Origin: Agrobacterium vitis
Lineage (GTDB): Bacteria; Pseudomonadota; Alphaproteobacteria; Rhizobiales; Rhizobiaceae
Direction of reading: 5' to 3'
Assembly: GCF_014926405.1 (NCBI RefSeq)
Contig: NZ_JACXXJ020000005.1
Location: forward strand, 873,001 to 937,000
DNA length: 64,000 nt
Part shown: one piece after another, positions 16,907 through 27,024 of the stretch
Numbering within the stretch: the stretch's first letter is position 1
Layout: each line of letters opens with the position of its first letter
Made by a program: the position numbers and the translations under genes
Notes under the pieces: generated by a model
The model's input: the letters and a program-made list of their open reading frames with translations, nothing else
The model's database searches: none
Told to the model about the DNA's origin: nothing

Positions 16907-17309
16907 GAACCAGTCGGCCGGGCAGCCGCGCTTTACCAATGCCGAAAGGCGGTAGGGTGAGGAAAGTCCGGGCTCCACGGAAACACGGTGCCGGATAACG
17001 TCCGGCGAGGGCGACCTCAGGGAAAGTGCCACAGAAAGCAGACCGCCCCGTTTATCGGGGTAAGGGTGAAAGGGTGGGGTAAGAGCCCACCGCGTCGCTG
17101 GTGACAGGGACGGCATGGTAAACCCCACCGGGAGCAAGACCGAATAGGGATGACGCGGGTGCAACGCAAGTTGCGCTACAGCCGGTTTTCGGGCCAGTCA
17201 TCCGGGTGGGTTGCGAGAGGCGGTGCGCAAGTATCGTCCCAGATGAATGGCTGCCACGTTCCGGGAAACCGGGGCCATACAGAACCCGGCTTACAGGCCG
17301 ACTGGTATT
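16907..17309 (+). ncRNA. rnpB: RNase P RNA, class A
   Basis: The catalytic RNA of RNase P is recognised by the conserved block GAGGAAAGTCCGGGCTCCA near 16957 and by the ACAGAAAGCAGACCGCC segment. Further support comes from the AGAGCCCACCGCG region and the 3' block with ACAGAACCCGGCTTACAGG. The closing P1 helix pairs CCAGTCGGCC near 16910 with GGCCGACTGG near 17296, which fixes the ends to within a few bases. It matures tRNA 5' ends. Its place directly upstream of mraZ matches other Rhizobiaceae as I remember them. A T-rich stretch after a short GCGC hairpin near 17360-17390 may be the terminator. Confidence 0.95.
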
Positions 17310-17739
17310 TCCTGCCAAGGGCCGTGCGGAGGCCTTGCTTGAGGTTGAAAAACCATAAGCGCCGTTGCGCCCCTTTTTCCCTCTTTTGCTAATTTTCGTT
17401 TATTTTCATATTATTAGAAAGCATACTTGCGGATATGGGTGGCTTGCTTCCGTCAAGCCATAATAACCATTCATTAATCTTAACGGGTTATAAATTTCCG
17501 ATGAAGTAGACTGGTTTGCCAACCCTAATCCCATTGACGCCCATGGTGTCCCATGTTATCCCATAAGTGCACTGCCGAGGGGCGGATAACAGCCCCGACA
17601 TGCGAGACTGAGAAGCAGGCCTGGAGTGGCTATTTTTCCTGTTTCGTCCTAGCGGCAAGGGGCTTGTCGGCTCGGGTGTATCAATGGAAATGCGGGTGTG
17701 TGGACCGCGTTGATCGAAAAGGGGCGGCGGTAGCGCGTA
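17310..17739 (+). other. rnpB-mraZ intergenic region and mraZ leader
   Basis: This 430-base gap holds the end of the rnpB transcript (T-rich run about 17372-17395), an AT-rich stretch with TTAA motifs at 17473-17482, the MraZ operator at 17530-17563 and a leader of about 175 bases before mraZ. The leader has small GC-rich hairpins (for example GGGGC/GCCCC near 17579-17596) but no coding frame that I can support. Confidence 0.7.
17530..17563 (-). promoter_or_regulatory. MraZ operator: four TGGGN boxes at 10-bp steps, overlapping a promoter-like pair
   Basis: On the minus strand TGGG occurs four times, at 17530, 17540, 17550 and 17560 (seen as CCCA on the plus strand), always with a 10-bp repeat. 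In E. coli MraZ binds TGGGN repeats with five-base spacers in front of its own gene, so this is a strong match. A TTGACG at 17534-17539 and a TATCCC 17 bases later could be the -35 and -10 elements, which would put the operator right on the promoter. Confidence 0.8.
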
Positions 17740-18180
17740 ATGAACCGCTTCTTGTCCAATGCGACGAACCGGATCGATACGAAGGGGCGGGTTTCCGTTC
17801 CGGCGGCGTTCCGTGCTGTTCTGGTGGAGCGGGGCATCCAGGAGCTTTATTGCTTCCAGGATTTCACCTTTCCGGCGATCAGTATCGGCGGGCCGGATCT
17901 GTTGGAGCGCTACGAACGGCAGATTGTCGGCGAGGATCCGTTTTCGCCGGTTGCCAACGAAATGTCGCTTCTCGTACATGGGGGCGGCGTTTTCATGCGC
18001 CTCGACAGCGAGGGGCGTCTTATGGTCACGGATTTTATCCGCGACTTTACGGGTATTGCGTCCGAAGTGACCTTTGTCGGTCGCTCGGATCATTTTCAAG
18101 TGTGGCAGCCGCAGGCGTTTCACGAGGCGCAGGCGGCGGCAAGAAAGGGACTCGGTCTGAAGAGGGCGGGTTCCAGTTAG
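17740..18180 (+). CDS. mraZ: Transcriptional regulator MraZ
   Basis: The 146-residue protein is a typical two-domain MraZ (double SpoVT/AbrB-like fold). The first domain has [16 protein letters not shown] (about 10-25) and the second the parallel [10 protein letters not shown] segment (about 89-98). It binds TGGGN repeats as a ring-shaped oligomer and represses the dcw operon in E. coli. Four such repeats lie about 180 bases upstream, so autoregulation is likely. It is the first gene of the dcw cluster. An intergenic repeat and a perfect hairpin, not direct coupling, separate it from rsmH. Confidence 0.95.
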   Translation: MNRFLSNATNRIDTKGRVSVPAAFRAVLVERGIQELYCFQDFTFPAISIGGPDLLERYERQIVGEDPFSPVANEMSLLVHGGGVFMRLDSEGRLMVTDFIRDFTGIASEVTFVGRSDHFQVWQPQAFHEAQAAARKGLGLKRAGSS

Positions 18181-18230
18181 AGCATTTCCAGGAAAAGTGG
18201 AAACCTGTTTTCCGTCCGGAAATGCGCAAA
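18181..18230. repeat. Rhizobial mosaic intergenic repeat, copy 1
   Basis: Starting right at the mraZ stop, the segment has the arms GCATTTCC and GGAAATGC around GGAAAAGTGGAAACCTGTTTTCC. It shares the core AAAGTG...GGTTTT with copies near 39381, 40921 and 60330, while the arms change together so that pairing is kept. This is the layout of the dispersed palindromic units known from Rhizobium genomes (RIME-like). Confidence 0.7.
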
Positions 18231-18240
18231 TGCAATGATG

Positions 18241-18281
18241 TAGACTACCTCCCTTTTTCAAAGAAAAAGGGAGGTAGTCTA
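18241..18281. repeat. Perfect 19-bp inverted repeat between mraZ and rsmH
   Basis: The arms TAGACTACCTCCCTTTTTC and its exact complement enclose a three-base AAA loop. The hairpin ends 15 bases before the rsmH ATG. No T-run follows on either strand, so it is not a standard terminator. It lies inside the dcw operon and could tune or process the mraZ-rsmH transcript. Confidence 0.85.
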
Positions 18282-18296
18282 AGGCGGAGAAGCGGA

Positions 18297-19322
18297 ATGG
18301 TGACGGATCTTGGCGGAGGGTATGCTGAAGCCGAAGGCGGACCGGTCCGTCACATTCCGGTTCTTCTCGAGCCTGTCATAGATGCCCTCGAGCCCTCTGC
18401 CGGTAAGGTCATCCTGGATGGCACGTTTGGGGCGGGTGGTTATACGTCAGCTATTCTCGATACTGGTGCCGATGTCATCGCGCTCGACCGTGATCCGAAT
18501 GCGATTGCTGGCGGGCAAGCCATGGTTGCCGCTCGCGCCGGTCGTCTCACGCTTCATCATACCCGGTTTTCCACGCTGGATAATTTTGCCCCCGAAGGCG
18601 GGCTGGATGGCATCGTTCTCGATATCGGCGTCTCCTCCATGCAGATCGATGAGGCCGAGCGTGGGTTTTCCTTCCAGCGCAACGGGCCGCTCGATATGCG
18701 GATGTCCGGCACGGGTGTGTCTGCCGCCGATGTCGTCAACCGAGCCAAGGTTGGCGACCTCATCAGGATTTTCGGCTTTCTGGGCGAGGAAAAGCAATCC
18801 GGCCGCATTGCCCGCGCTATCGAAAAGCGCCGGGTCAATCATCCTTTCCAGACCACGCGCGATCTGGCGGGCATGATTGAGATCGTCACCCCACGCAAGG
18901 CGAAGGACAAGATCCATCCGGCGACGCGGGTGTTTCAGGCGCTGCGGGTTTTCGTCAATGACGAGCTTGGCGAATTGGCCGAGGCGCTGTTTGCCGCCGA
19001 GCGGGCCTTGAAGCCGGGCGGACGGCTGGTTGTCGTCACCTTTCATTCGCTTGAAGACCGTATCGTCAAGAAATTCTTCTCAGACCGTTCCGGCAAGGCC
19101 GCCGGTTCGCGGCATATGCCTATGGCGTTCGAGCGCCCGGCAACTTTTGAGCCGGTCGGTAAAGGAATGGTGACCGCGACAGAAGAGGAGGCCGAGATCA
19201 ATCCTCGGGCCCGTTCTGCAAAACTACGTGCGGGCATCCGTACCGCGCATCCAGCCATGAAGGCCGATTTTTCCATTTTCGATTTGCCGGATCTCGCGGA
19301 AATCGAGCGATTGGGGGCCTGA
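18297..19322 (+). CDS. rsmH: 16S rRNA (cytosine(1402)-N4)-methyltransferase
   Basis: The 341-residue enzyme has the RsmH signature: [13 protein letters not shown] at the N-terminus, motif [12 protein letters not shown] (about 40-50), DRDPNAI, the [14 protein letters not shown] loop and the late [17 protein letters not shown]. It N4-methylates C1402 of 16S rRNA in the 30S decoding centre. The frame is open far upstream through mraZ, but the ATG at 18297 has GGAG seven bases before it and gives the family's usual N-terminus. ftsL starts three bases after the stop. Confidence 0.96.
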   Translation: MVTDLGGGYAEAEGGPVRHIPVLLEPVIDALEPSAGKVILDGTFGAGGYTSAILDTGADVIALDRDPNAIAGGQAMVAARAGRLTLHHTRFSTLDNFAPEGGLDGIVLDIGVSSMQIDEAERGFSFQRNGPLDMRMSGTGVSAADVVNRAKVGDLIRIFGFLGEEKQSGRIARAIEKRRVNHPFQTTRDLAGMIEIVTPRKAKDKIHPATRVFQALRVFVNDELGELAEALFAAERALKPGGRLVVVTFHSLEDRIVKKFFSDRSGKAAGSRHMPMAFERPATFEPVGKGMVTATEEEAEINPRARSAKLRAGIRTAHPAMKADFSIFDLPDLAEIERLGA

Positions 19323-19325
19323 GCC

Positions 19326-19745
19326 ATGCTGCGAACCTTTGACATCGTGATGATCGGCGCCATGGCGGCAGCGGCCGCCGTAACGTACCAGATCAAGCAC
19401 AATACCGATGAGAAAGTGCAGGATCTGAAGCGTATCGAAGCCGAGATCAAGCTGGAGAAGGATACGATCGAGCTTCTCCAGGCCGACTGGGCCTTGTTGA
19501 CCCAGCCGAACCGCCTCGAAAAACTGGCCAATACTTTCGGTCAGGAGCTGAAGCTCCAGCAAACCGATCCCAACCAGTTGGCGCGGGCCAATGAATTGCC
19601 GATGTTGAAATCCCAGGTGCCTGTGGTACAGGCCCCGGCGGCAAAGACAGGCGGTCCCAAGATCGCCGATGGTATTAAGATTGTGAATGGTAAGCCGGTC
19701 CCCGTGCCGATGGATAAGGTCATAACCGGATCGGTGAAACGCTGA
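19326..19745 (+). CDS. ftsL: Cell division protein FtsL
   Basis: The 139-residue bitopic protein has one membrane span close to the N-terminus (about residues 5-22). A coiled-coil segment follows (about 28-60, with DLKRIEAEIKLEKDTIELLQ), and then the LTQPNRLEKLA motif common to alphaproteobacterial FtsL. It joins FtsB and FtsQ in the divisome and activates FtsWI. The C-terminal tail of about 60 residues is Pro/Lys/Val-rich. Its stop overlaps the ftsI start by one base. The sequence is weakly conserved, so the call depends partly on place. Confidence 0.88.
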   Translation: MLRTFDIVMIGAMAAAAAVTYQIKHNTDEKVQDLKRIEAEIKLEKDTIELLQADWALLTQPNRLEKLANTFGQELKLQQTDPNQLARANELPMLKSQVPVVQAPAAKTGGPKIADGIKIVNGKPVPVPMDKVITGSVKR

Positions 19746-21493
19746 TGACTTTTCTTTCCCGTATGATGCTCCTGAAAAGCCGGGCCCATTTCTCCACCGA
19801 TGTGCGCCGTGGCGCTGTGCGCGGCAAGGGCCGCGCGTTCGAAGGCGCTGGCAAGCGCAAGGCCGATATGGCCAAGCGCCGCGTCGGCCTGTTGATCCTC
19901 GGTTTCACGCTGGTCTATGGCGTGATTGGCGGTCGGCTGGTGCAATACGGCTATGCCCATCCCGAAAGCACCTCCAGCATCATGCCGCCGGATCGGTTGA
20001 TGGCGGCGCGTCCCGATATTCTCGATCGCAATGGCCAGGTTCTGGCCACCGATATCAGGACGGTGTCGCTGTTTGCAGAACCGCACAAGATTGTCGATGT
20101 CGATGAAGCCGTTGAAAAGCTGCAAACGGTGCTGGCCGACCTAGACAGCCGCGACACCTACAAGAAACTCTCGTCGAAATCGCATTTCCAGTGGCTTCGC
20201 CGTCAGTTGACGCCCAAGCAACAGAGCCAGATCCTGGCGCTGGGCATTCCCGGCATTGGTTTCCGGCCGGAAATTCGCCGTTTCTATCCCGGCGGTTCTA
20301 CAGCGGCCCATATTGTTGGCTTCGTCAATATCGACAATCGCGGCATGGCCGGGATGGAAAAATATATCGACAACCAGGGCCTGGCGGATCTGGCCGATCT
20401 CGGCATGACCAGCAATGCGCCGCTGGAGCCGGTCAAGCTCTCCATCGACCTGCGCGTCCAGAATATCGTTCATGATGTGGTGGCCGCTGCCCAGGTGAAT
20501 TTCAAGGCCAAGTCGGCTGGTGCCGTGGTGCTGGATGTTGAGACCGGCGAAGTGCTGGGCATGGCGTCCTACCCCGATTTCGATCCCAACAAGCCGGAGG
20601 AAGGTGCCAAGGAAGGCTGGTTGAACCGGATGTCGAACGGCACGTTCGAAATGGGCTCGACCTTCAAATCCTTCACGATGGCGATGGGCCTGGATACCGG
20701 TCGGGTAAAACTGAGCGACGTGTTCGATGCACGCTATCCGCTGAAGATCGGTGGATTTACCATTCACGACTTTCACGGCCAGAGCAAATTCCTGAGCGTT
20801 CCCGATATCTTCAAATATTCCTCCAATATCGGCACGGCAAAGATCATCGACGTGGTCGGCATTCCCGAACAGAAGGAATACCTGAACCGTCTCGGCCTTT
20901 TGACCAAGATGAAGACGGAATTGCCGGAAGTGAAAATGCCGTCTCAGCCAAGGGGTGAGTGGAAGAAAATCAGCTCGGTTACGATTTCCTTCGGCCACGG
21001 TGTCGCGACGACGCCGCTGCAGACGGCGGTCGCCGGTGCGGCGCTCATCAATGGCGGCAAGTTGATCCAGCCGACATTCCTGCCGCGCACTGTGGACCAG
21101 GCAAACGAGGTGGCAGAAGCCGTGCTGAAGCCATCCACCAGCGCCGATATGCGTTATCTCTTTGAATATAATGGCATTAACGGTTCCGGCCGTGGGGCGC
21201 GCGTCCCAGGTCTCGATGTCGGCGGCAAGACAGGCACTGCCGATAAGGTCGTTAATGGCCGTTATGACAGCAAGCTGAATTTCAACGCCTTTCTGGGTGC
21301 ATTCCCGATGAGCAAGCCACGCTATGTGGTTCTGAGCTTTATCGACGAACCCTTGAGCGGCGAGGGCGGTGGTACGATTTCGGCCTTTACCGCTTTGCCG
21401 ATCGTGCGCGACGTTATTCGCAGAACTGCCCCAATTCTCGGTGTAGAACCCAATTACGGACAGGTGGGCAATGATATGCTCGTCTCATATTGA
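19745..21493 (+). CDS. ftsI: Peptidoglycan D,D-transpeptidase FtsI (PBP3)
   Basis: The 582-residue septal transpeptidase has a basic cytoplasmic N-terminus of about 45 residues and one membrane span (about 47-63). A pedestal domain comes next, then the penicillin-binding domain with STFK at 305-308, SSN at 359-361 and KTGT at 495-498, the three active-site motifs. It crosslinks septal peptidoglycan together with the polymerase FtsW, which is encoded 5.5 kb downstream. It is translationally coupled to ftsL by a one-base overlap. A 64-base gap separates it from murE. Confidence 0.96.
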   Translation: MTFLSRMMLLKSRAHFSTDVRRGAVRGKGRAFEGAGKRKADMAKRRVGLLILGFTLVYGVIGGRLVQYGYAHPESTSSIMPPDRLMAARPDILDRNGQVLATDIRTVSLFAEPHKIVDVDEAVEKLQTVLADLDSRDTYKKLSSKSHFQWLRRQLTPKQQSQILALGIPGIGFRPEIRRFYPGGSTAAHIVGFVNIDNRGMAGMEKYIDNQGLADLADLGMTSNAPLEPVKLSIDLRVQNIVHDVVAAAQVNFKAKSAGAVVLDVETGEVLGMASYPDFDPNKPEEGAKEGWLNRMSNGTFEMGSTFKSFTMAMGLDTGRVKLSDVFDARYPLKIGGFTIHDFHGQSKFLSVPDIFKYSSNIGTAKIIDVVGIPEQKEYLNRLGLLTKMKTELPEVKMPSQPRGEWKKISSVTISFGHGVATTPLQTAVAGAALINGGKLIQPTFLPRTVDQANEVAEAVLKPSTSADMRYLFEYNGINGSGRGARVPGLDVGGKTGTADKVVNGRYDSKLNFNAFLGAFPMSKPRYVVLSFIDEPLSGEGGGTISAFTALPIVRDVIRRTAPILGVEPNYGQVGNDMLVSY

Positions 21494-21557
21494 GGACGAT
21501 TGATTCGCCGTTGCCGCAGGGCTCTGCTCCTGCTGCGCGGCAGGGGACAGGTAGACG

Positions 21558-23018
21558 ATGAAATTGCGAGATCTCGCCAGCGGCGATTTTGGGGATCTGA
21601 CCGGACCATTGGATGGGCCGGTCGGCGACGTTGAGATCACCGGAATAACCGCCGACAGCCGCAAGGTTGAACCCGGCATGCTGTTCGTGGCTTTGCAGGG
21701 CGTTAAGGCTGATGGTGCGGGTTTCGTTGCCGATGCGGTAGTGCGGGGCGCGGCTGCCGTGCTCTCCGGTTCTCATCTGGATATTGCCGTTCCGGCTCTG
21801 GTCACCGACCAGCCACGCCATGCGCTGGCGCTTCTTGCTGCCCGCTTCTATCCCGGCCAACCTGACATCATGGTGGCGGTAACCGGCACGGCTGGCAAGA
21901 CATCGGTTGCCTCGTTCACCCGCCAGATTTGGGCATATGCCGGACTTGCCAGTGCGCAGATCGGCACGACCGGGGTGATTTCCCCAACCCGCAGCGATTA
22001 CGGTTCGCTGACCACGCCCGATCCGGTCGCCCTGCACCAATTGCTGGCAGACCTTGCGCAAGAGGGCGTGACCCACGCGGCCATGGAAGCCTCCAGCCAC
22101 GGTCTCGACCAGAGTCGGCTGGACGGCGTGCGGCTTGCCGCTGCCGCCTTTACCAATCTTGGCCGCGACCATATGGATTATCATCCAACCGTTGCCGATT
22201 ACATGGCCGCCAAGATGCGCCTGTTCGACACCCTGCTGCCCAAAGGGTCTCCGGCGGTGATCTTTGCCGATGACGAATGGTCGGCGGAAGCAATCCGGGT
22301 GGCAAGGCAGGCGGGTCATGATGTCCGCACCGTTGGCCGGGCCGGGGATTTCCTCAGCCTGAAACGGGTCGAGCATTTTCGCCACAAGCAGATTGCCGAG
22401 ATTCATCATCAAGGGGCGATTTATGAGGTTGATCTGCCGCTGGCGGGGGATTTCCAGATTGCCAATGCGCTGGTGTCCGCCGGTCTTGCCATTTCGACCG
22501 GCGTCGAGGCTTCGGTCGCCCTTAAAGCACTGGAAAAGCTGCAAGGTGCTTCGGGCCGCCTTGAGCTGGTCGGGCAGGCGAAAAGCGGCGCGCTCGCCTA
22601 TGTCGATTATGCCCACAAGCCGGATGCTTTGGAAAAGGTGCTGACGTCGGTCAGGCCCTTTACCAGCGGCAGAATTATCGTGGTGTTTGGCTGCGGCGGC
22701 GACCGCGACAAGGGCAAGCGGCCGATCATGGGCGAGATCGCCGACCGGCTGGCCGATATCGTCATCGTCACCGATGACAATCCACGCTCGGAAGTGGCTG
22801 CCACCATTCGCGGTGAGGTGATGGCAGCGACACCGAAAGGCATCGAGATCGGGGACCGCGCCCAGGCAATTCGCGCCGCTGTGGCAATGCTGGCGACTGG
22901 CGATACGCTGATTGTTGCAGGCAAGGGCCATGAAGAAGGTCAGATTGTCGGGGCGCAGACGCTACCCTTTTCCGACCACGCCGAAATCCGCAAAGCCATG
23001 GAGGAGTTTCACCCTTGA
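21558..23018 (+). CDS. murE: UDP-MurNAc-L-Ala-D-Glu:meso-diaminopimelate ligase
   Basis: The 486-residue Mur ligase has the ATP-binding loop GTAGKTS at 110-116 and the central-domain HMDYH segment. Its C-terminal domain carries DDNPR, the motif that selects meso-diaminopimelate rather than lysine. It adds the third residue of the stem peptide in the cytoplasm. An AGG-containing site precedes the ATG at 21558. The end overlaps the murF start by four bases. Confidence 0.97.
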   Translation: MKLRDLASGDFGDLTGPLDGPVGDVEITGITADSRKVEPGMLFVALQGVKADGAGFVADAVVRGAAAVLSGSHLDIAVPALVTDQPRHALALLAARFYPGQPDIMVAVTGTAGKTSVASFTRQIWAYAGLASAQIGTTGVISPTRSDYGSLTTPDPVALHQLLADLAQEGVTHAAMEASSHGLDQSRLDGVRLAAAAFTNLGRDHMDYHPTVADYMAAKMRLFDTLLPKGSPAVIFADDEWSAEAIRVARQAGHDVRTVGRAGDFLSLKRVEHFRHKQIAEIHHQGAIYEVDLPLAGDFQIANALVSAGLAISTGVEASVALKALEKLQGASGRLELVGQAKSGALAYVDYAHKPDALEKVLTSVRPFTSGRIIVVFGCGGDRDKGKRPIMGEIADRLADIVIVTDDNPRSEVAATIRGEVMAATPKGIEIGDRAQAIRAAVAMLATGDTLIVAGKGHEEGQIVGAQTLPFSDHAEIRKAMEEFHP

Positions 23019-24448
23019 CCTTGCTCTGGACCATCGAAGATCTGGTTGCGGCCATGACCGGACGACCGGTTGGCACCATGCCACCGGGCATTACCGGCAT
23101 TTCCATTGACAGCCGCAGCATCCAGCCCGGAGAAGCCTTCTTCGCCATCAAGGGCGACCGGGTGGACGGGCATGATTATGCCAGTATTGCCGTGGCCAAT
23201 GGTGCGGCGCTGATGGTGGTCAATGAGGCCAAACTGCCCGCGCTTGGCCGGTTGACCGTGCCGATGATCGTCGTTGACGATGTGTTGCAGGCGTTGGGAA
23301 GGCTGGCCATCGCCGCCCGCTTGCGATCCCGTGCCAAGATTGTTGCTGTGACCGGTTCGGTCGGTAAAACGACGACCAAGGAAATGCTGCGTCAGGTGCT
23401 GGCGCCGTCTGGCGAAGTGCATGCGGCTGTCGCTTCCTTCAACAATCACTGGGGCGTGCCGCTGACGCTGGCGCGGATGCCCGCCACTGCGCAATACGGT
23501 GTGTTCGAGATCGGCATGAATCATTCCGGCGAAATCACCCCGCTGGTGCAGATGGTGCGCCCGCATCTGGCTGTTATCACCACCATTGCGCCTGCCCATC
23601 TCGGCAATTTCACCAGTGTCGATGAGATCGCCGATGCCAAGGCGGAAATCTTTTCCGGTGTCGCCGCCAATGGCGGCGTGCTTTTGAACCACGACAATCC
23701 CTATTTCGAATATCTGGAACACAAGGCGCAGGAAGCGGGCATCACCCATATCCATTCCTTCGGTCAGCATGCCAAGGCGGAATTCCGGCTGGCGGAATTT
23801 GATGGCGCTGCCGAAAGCTCGACCGCCTGGGCGATCATCGACGGTGAGACCCGTGAAGTGGTGATTGCCGCGCCGGGCCGCCATATCGCAGAAAACGCCA
23901 TGGCGGCGCTGGGCGCTGCCCGTCTTCTGGGTGCCGATCTGGATGGTGCGGTCGATGCATTGAGCAGACTGTCACCGGTCAAGGGCCGGGGTGAGCGCCA
24001 TCGGCTGCGCTGCGCCTCCGGTCTCTTCACGCTGATTGATGAAAGCTATAACGCCAATCCGGCTTCCATGCGCGCCGCCATTGCTGTCCTGGCCGCCGCC
24101 CAGCCGCGTGGTGAGGGCCGACGCATCGCCGTGCTTGGCGATATGCTGGAAATGGGCGAGTTTTCCGAGGAATTGCACGGAGATCTGGCAGGGCCGCTGC
24201 TGGCTGCCGGGATCGAGCATGTCTGGCTGGCCGGACCCGCCATGGCAGCACTGCGGGCGCAATTGCCGGAGATCGTTTCGGTTGCGTCTTTCGACACCGC
24301 TGAAGATCTGGCCGCTTTTGCCGTTGCCTCGGTTCACGGTGGCGATGTGGTGATGGTCAAGTCGTCACTGGGCATCGGTTTTGGCAAGATTGTCGCGGCT
24401 CTGCTTGACAACTATCCCCCATTGGACGACACCCGCCGCCCAGAATAG
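23015..24448 (+). CDS. murF: UDP-MurNAc-tripeptide:D-alanyl-D-alanine ligase
   Basis: The 477-residue Mur ligase has [10 protein letters not shown] at about 113-122, the [14 protein letters not shown] and GMNHSGEI segments and the [14 protein letters not shown] motif. It adds D-Ala-D-Ala to complete UDP-MurNAc-pentapeptide; the dipeptide comes from the ddlB product encoded downstream. The start is a TTG at 23015, eight bases after GGAGGAG and overlapping the murE stop by four bases. The next Met is at residue 14, inside the conserved region, so the TTG is the likely start. Confidence 0.95.
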   Translation: MTLLWTIEDLVAAMTGRPVGTMPPGITGISIDSRSIQPGEAFFAIKGDRVDGHDYASIAVANGAALMVVNEAKLPALGRLTVPMIVVDDVLQALGRLAIAARLRSRAKIVAVTGSVGKTTTKEMLRQVLAPSGEVHAAVASFNNHWGVPLTLARMPATAQYGVFEIGMNHSGEITPLVQMVRPHLAVITTIAPAHLGNFTSVDEIADAKAEIFSGVAANGGVLLNHDNPYFEYLEHKAQEAGITHIHSFGQHAKAEFRLAEFDGAAESSTAWAIIDGETREVVIAAPGRHIAENAMAALGAARLLGADLDGAVDALSRLSPVKGRGERHRLRCASGLFTLIDESYNANPASMRAAIAVLAAAQPRGEGRRIAVLGDMLEMGEFSEELHGDLAGPLLAAGIEHVWLAGPAMAALRAQLPEIVSVASFDTAEDLAAFAVASVHGGDVVMVKSSLGIGFGKIVAALLDNYPPLDDTRRPE

Positions 24449-24499
24449 GCTAATGCCAGACCCGCGTCGCGGGCTGGATAGATGTTAGAAAGTGCCTTT

Positions 24500-25600
24500 A
24501 TGCTGATTTGGCTTGTTGAACTCGCAAACCACGTACAATTTTTCAACCTGTTCCGGTACATCACCTTCCGGACCGGGGCGGCGATGTTCACGGCAGCCTT
24601 GATCGTCTTCCTGTTCGGGCCGAAGATCATCGCCTCTCTCAAAGTGCGCCAGGGCAAGGGCCAGCCGATCCGCGCCGATGGGCCGCAAACTCATTTCAAG
24701 AAGTCCGGTACGCCAACCATGGGCGGGCTGATGATTCTGGCCGGTATTGTCGGCTCCTCACTGCTCTGGGCTGATCTGTCCAATGTCTATGTGGTGGCAA
24801 CACTGCTGGTGACGCTGGGTTTTGGTGCCATCGGTTTTTACGACGATTACCTGAAGGTCACCAAACAATCGGACAAGGGGTTTTCCGGCAAGGCGCGGCT
24901 GGCCATCGAGTTTCTGATTGCCGGTATCGCGGTATTCTTCATGATGGAAGCGGCAAAGATTTCCGCGCCGCAAGGCCCGCATCTGGCGACCTCCATCGCG
25001 TTTCCGTTCTTCAAGGATGCGCTGCTCAATGTCGGTTATTTCTTCATCGTGTTTGGCGGCTTCGTCATCGTCAGCGCCGGGAATGCCGTCAACCTGACGG
25101 ACGGGCTGGACGGTTTGGCCATCGTGCCTGTGATGATCGCCTCGGCGGCCTTCGGGCTGATTGCCTATCTCGCCGGTAACGCGGTGTTCTCAGGATATTT
25201 GCAGATCAATTTCGTGCCGGGTACCGGCGAACTGGCCGTCATTCTCGGCGCGGTCATCGGGGCCGGACTTGGCTTCCTGTGGTTCAATGCGCCGCCAGCG
25301 GCAATTTTCATGGGCGATACCGGTTCACTGGCTTTGGGCGGGTTGATCGGCACGGTGGCGGTGGCCACCAAGCACGAGATCGTCATGGTAATCATTGGCG
25401 GGCTGTTCGTGATGGAAACCCTGTCGGTCATCATCCAGGTGTTCTGGTACAAGCGCACCAAGAAGCGTGTGTTTCTGATGGCACCGATCCATCATCATTT
25501 CGAAAAGAAGGGCTGGACGGAAAGCCAGGTCGTCATCCGGTTCTGGATCATTGCTGTCGGCCTTGCCATGCTGGGCCTTGCCACGCTGAAGCTGCGGTGA
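24500..25600 (+). CDS. mraY: Phospho-N-acetylmuramoyl-pentapeptide-transferase
   Basis: The 366-residue polytopic protein (about ten membrane spans) makes lipid I by moving phospho-MurNAc-pentapeptide to undecaprenyl phosphate at the inner membrane. Catalytic motifs are visible: GFYDDYLK with the paired Asp, [25 protein letters not shown] and the late [13 protein letters not shown]. The ATG at 24500 gives [10 protein letters not shown], as I recall for other rhizobia. An in-frame ATG at 24482 would add six residues. Neither has a strong RBS. Confidence 0.95.
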   Translation: MLIWLVELANHVQFFNLFRYITFRTGAAMFTAALIVFLFGPKIIASLKVRQGKGQPIRADGPQTHFKKSGTPTMGGLMILAGIVGSSLLWADLSNVYVVATLLVTLGFGAIGFYDDYLKVTKQSDKGFSGKARLAIEFLIAGIAVFFMMEAAKISAPQGPHLATSIAFPFFKDALLNVGYFFIVFGGFVIVSAGNAVNLTDGLDGLAIVPVMIASAAFGLIAYLAGNAVFSGYLQINFVPGTGELAVILGAVIGAGLGFLWFNAPPAAIFMGDTGSLALGGLIGTVAVATKHEIVMVIIGGLFVMETLSVIIQVFWYKRTKKRVFLMAPIHHHFEKKGWTESQVVIRFWIIAVGLAMLGLATLKLR

Positions 25601-25607
25601 GGGCGCG

Positions 25608-27023
25608 ATGATTCCGGTTACCAGCTTTTCCGATCGCAGCGTCGCCCTGTTCGGGCTTGGCGGCTCCGGCCTCGCCACGGCTCGCGCCCTGGTGGCTGGT
25701 GGGGCAGCGGTGACGGTCTGGGATGACAATCCTGATAGTGTCGAGAAGGCGCGGGCAGAAGGGCTGGAGGCGCGGGATCTGCGCCAGATTGACTGGAGCG
25801 GGCTTTCCGCTTTTGTCTTGTCGCCGGGCGTGCCGCTGACCCATCCGAAATCGCATTGGACGGTGGAACTGTCAAAGGCAGCAGGCGTCGAGATCATCGG
25901 CGATATCGAGCTTTTCGTGCGCGAGCGGCAGGGGAAAGCCCCGGATTGCCCGTTCATCGCCATTACCGGCACCAATGGCAAATCGACCACCACGGCGCTG
26001 ATTGGCCATATTCTGCGCCACAACGGCTATGATGTGCAGATCGGCGGCAATATCGGCACGGCGGTGCTAACCCTGGAGCCGCCCGCACCTGATCGTTATT
26101 ATGTGGTGGAATGCTCATCCTACCAAATCGATCTTGCGCCGGGCATTGACCCGACGGCAGGCATTCTTCTCAACCTCACCCCCGACCATCTCGACCGCCA
26201 CGGCAGCATGAAGAATTATGCGGCGGTGAAGGAGCGGCTGGTCTCAGGCAGCGGTGTGGCGATCATCGGCGTCGATGACGACTATTGCCTTGAGATCGCC
26301 AAGCGTTTGGAAGAGGCGGGCAAAGAGGTCGTGCGGATTTCCAAGGGCCAGCCTTTGACCGACGGCCTTTATAATGACGGCCAGCGGATTGTGCGTGGCT
26401 CTGGTGGAGCCGCCGAGGTGATCGCCGACCTGAACGGGATAGCCACGCTGCGTGGCAGCCACAATGCCCAGAACGCGGCAGCCGCCATCGCCGCTTGCCT
26501 GACGGTCGGTTTATCGAAAGAGCAAATCCAGGCTGGCTTGTCCTCCTTTGCAGGGTTGAAGCACCGGATGCAGCCGGTTGGGCGGCGGGGGCATGTGGTG
26601 TTCGTCAATGACAGCAAGGCGACCAATGCCGAGGCGTCAGCACCGGCCTTGTCCAGTTACGAGCGGATCTATTGGATTGCTGGTGGCCTGCCCAAGCAAG
26701 GCGGGATTGCCAGCCTTTCACCGCTGTTTGCGCGCATTGCCAAGGCCTATCTGATCGGCGAGGCGGCGTCCGGCTTTGCCGCCACGCTTGGCAATGCCGT
26801 TCCTTACGAGATTTCCGGCACGCTGGACCGGGCGCTTGCCCATGCCAGCGCCGATGCGCAAGGTGATATGAATGGCGGCGAAGTTGCGGTGATGCTCTCC
26901 CCGGCTTGCGCAAGCTTCGACCAGTACAAGAATTTTGAAGTCAGGGGCGAAGCCTTCGTTTCGCTGGTAGCCGGGCTTGACGATGTGACGATGCTGATCC
27001 AACAGGCTTCAGGAGAGACATGA
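25608..27023 (+). CDS. murD: UDP-MurNAc-L-alanine:D-glutamate ligase
   Basis: The 471-residue ligase has an N-terminal Rossmann-like [14 protein letters not shown] (about 12-25), the ATP loop GTNGKST at 121-127, the central [13 protein letters not shown] segment and [10 protein letters not shown] followed by FVNDSKATN in the C-terminal domain. It adds D-Glu as the second stem residue in the cytoplasm. It starts eight bases after mraY and ends two bases before ftsW, so it is an internal operon gene. A slightly long surface loop after about residue 230 is the only variation noticed. Confidence 0.96.
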   Translation: MIPVTSFSDRSVALFGLGGSGLATARALVAGGAAVTVWDDNPDSVEKARAEGLEARDLRQIDWSGLSAFVLSPGVPLTHPKSHWTVELSKAAGVEIIGDIELFVRERQGKAPDCPFIAITGTNGKSTTTALIGHILRHNGYDVQIGGNIGTAVLTLEPPAPDRYYVVECSSYQIDLAPGIDPTAGILLNLTPDHLDRHGSMKNYAAVKERLVSGSGVAIIGVDDDYCLEIAKRLEEAGKEVVRISKGQPLTDGLYNDGQRIVRGSGGAAEVIADLNGIATLRGSHNAQNAAAAIAACLTVGLSKEQIQAGLSSFAGLKHRMQPVGRRGHVVFVNDSKATNAEASAPALSSYERIYWIAGGLPKQGGIASLSPLFARIAKAYLIGEAASGFAATLGNAVPYEISGTLDRALAHASADAQGDMNGGEVAVMLSPACASFDQYKNFEVRGEAFVSLVAGLDDVTMLIQQASGET

Positions 27024-27024
27024 C

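Noticed and set aside
17553..18296. In-frame upstream extension of rsmH through mraZ
   Set aside because: mraZ in another frame is clearly real, and the rsmH start at 18297 has an RBS and the normal family N-terminus.
21414..22931. A 505-codon frame on the minus strand
   Set aside because: Antisense to murE, which has all Mur ligase motifs; no RBS or recognisable domain in the shadow.
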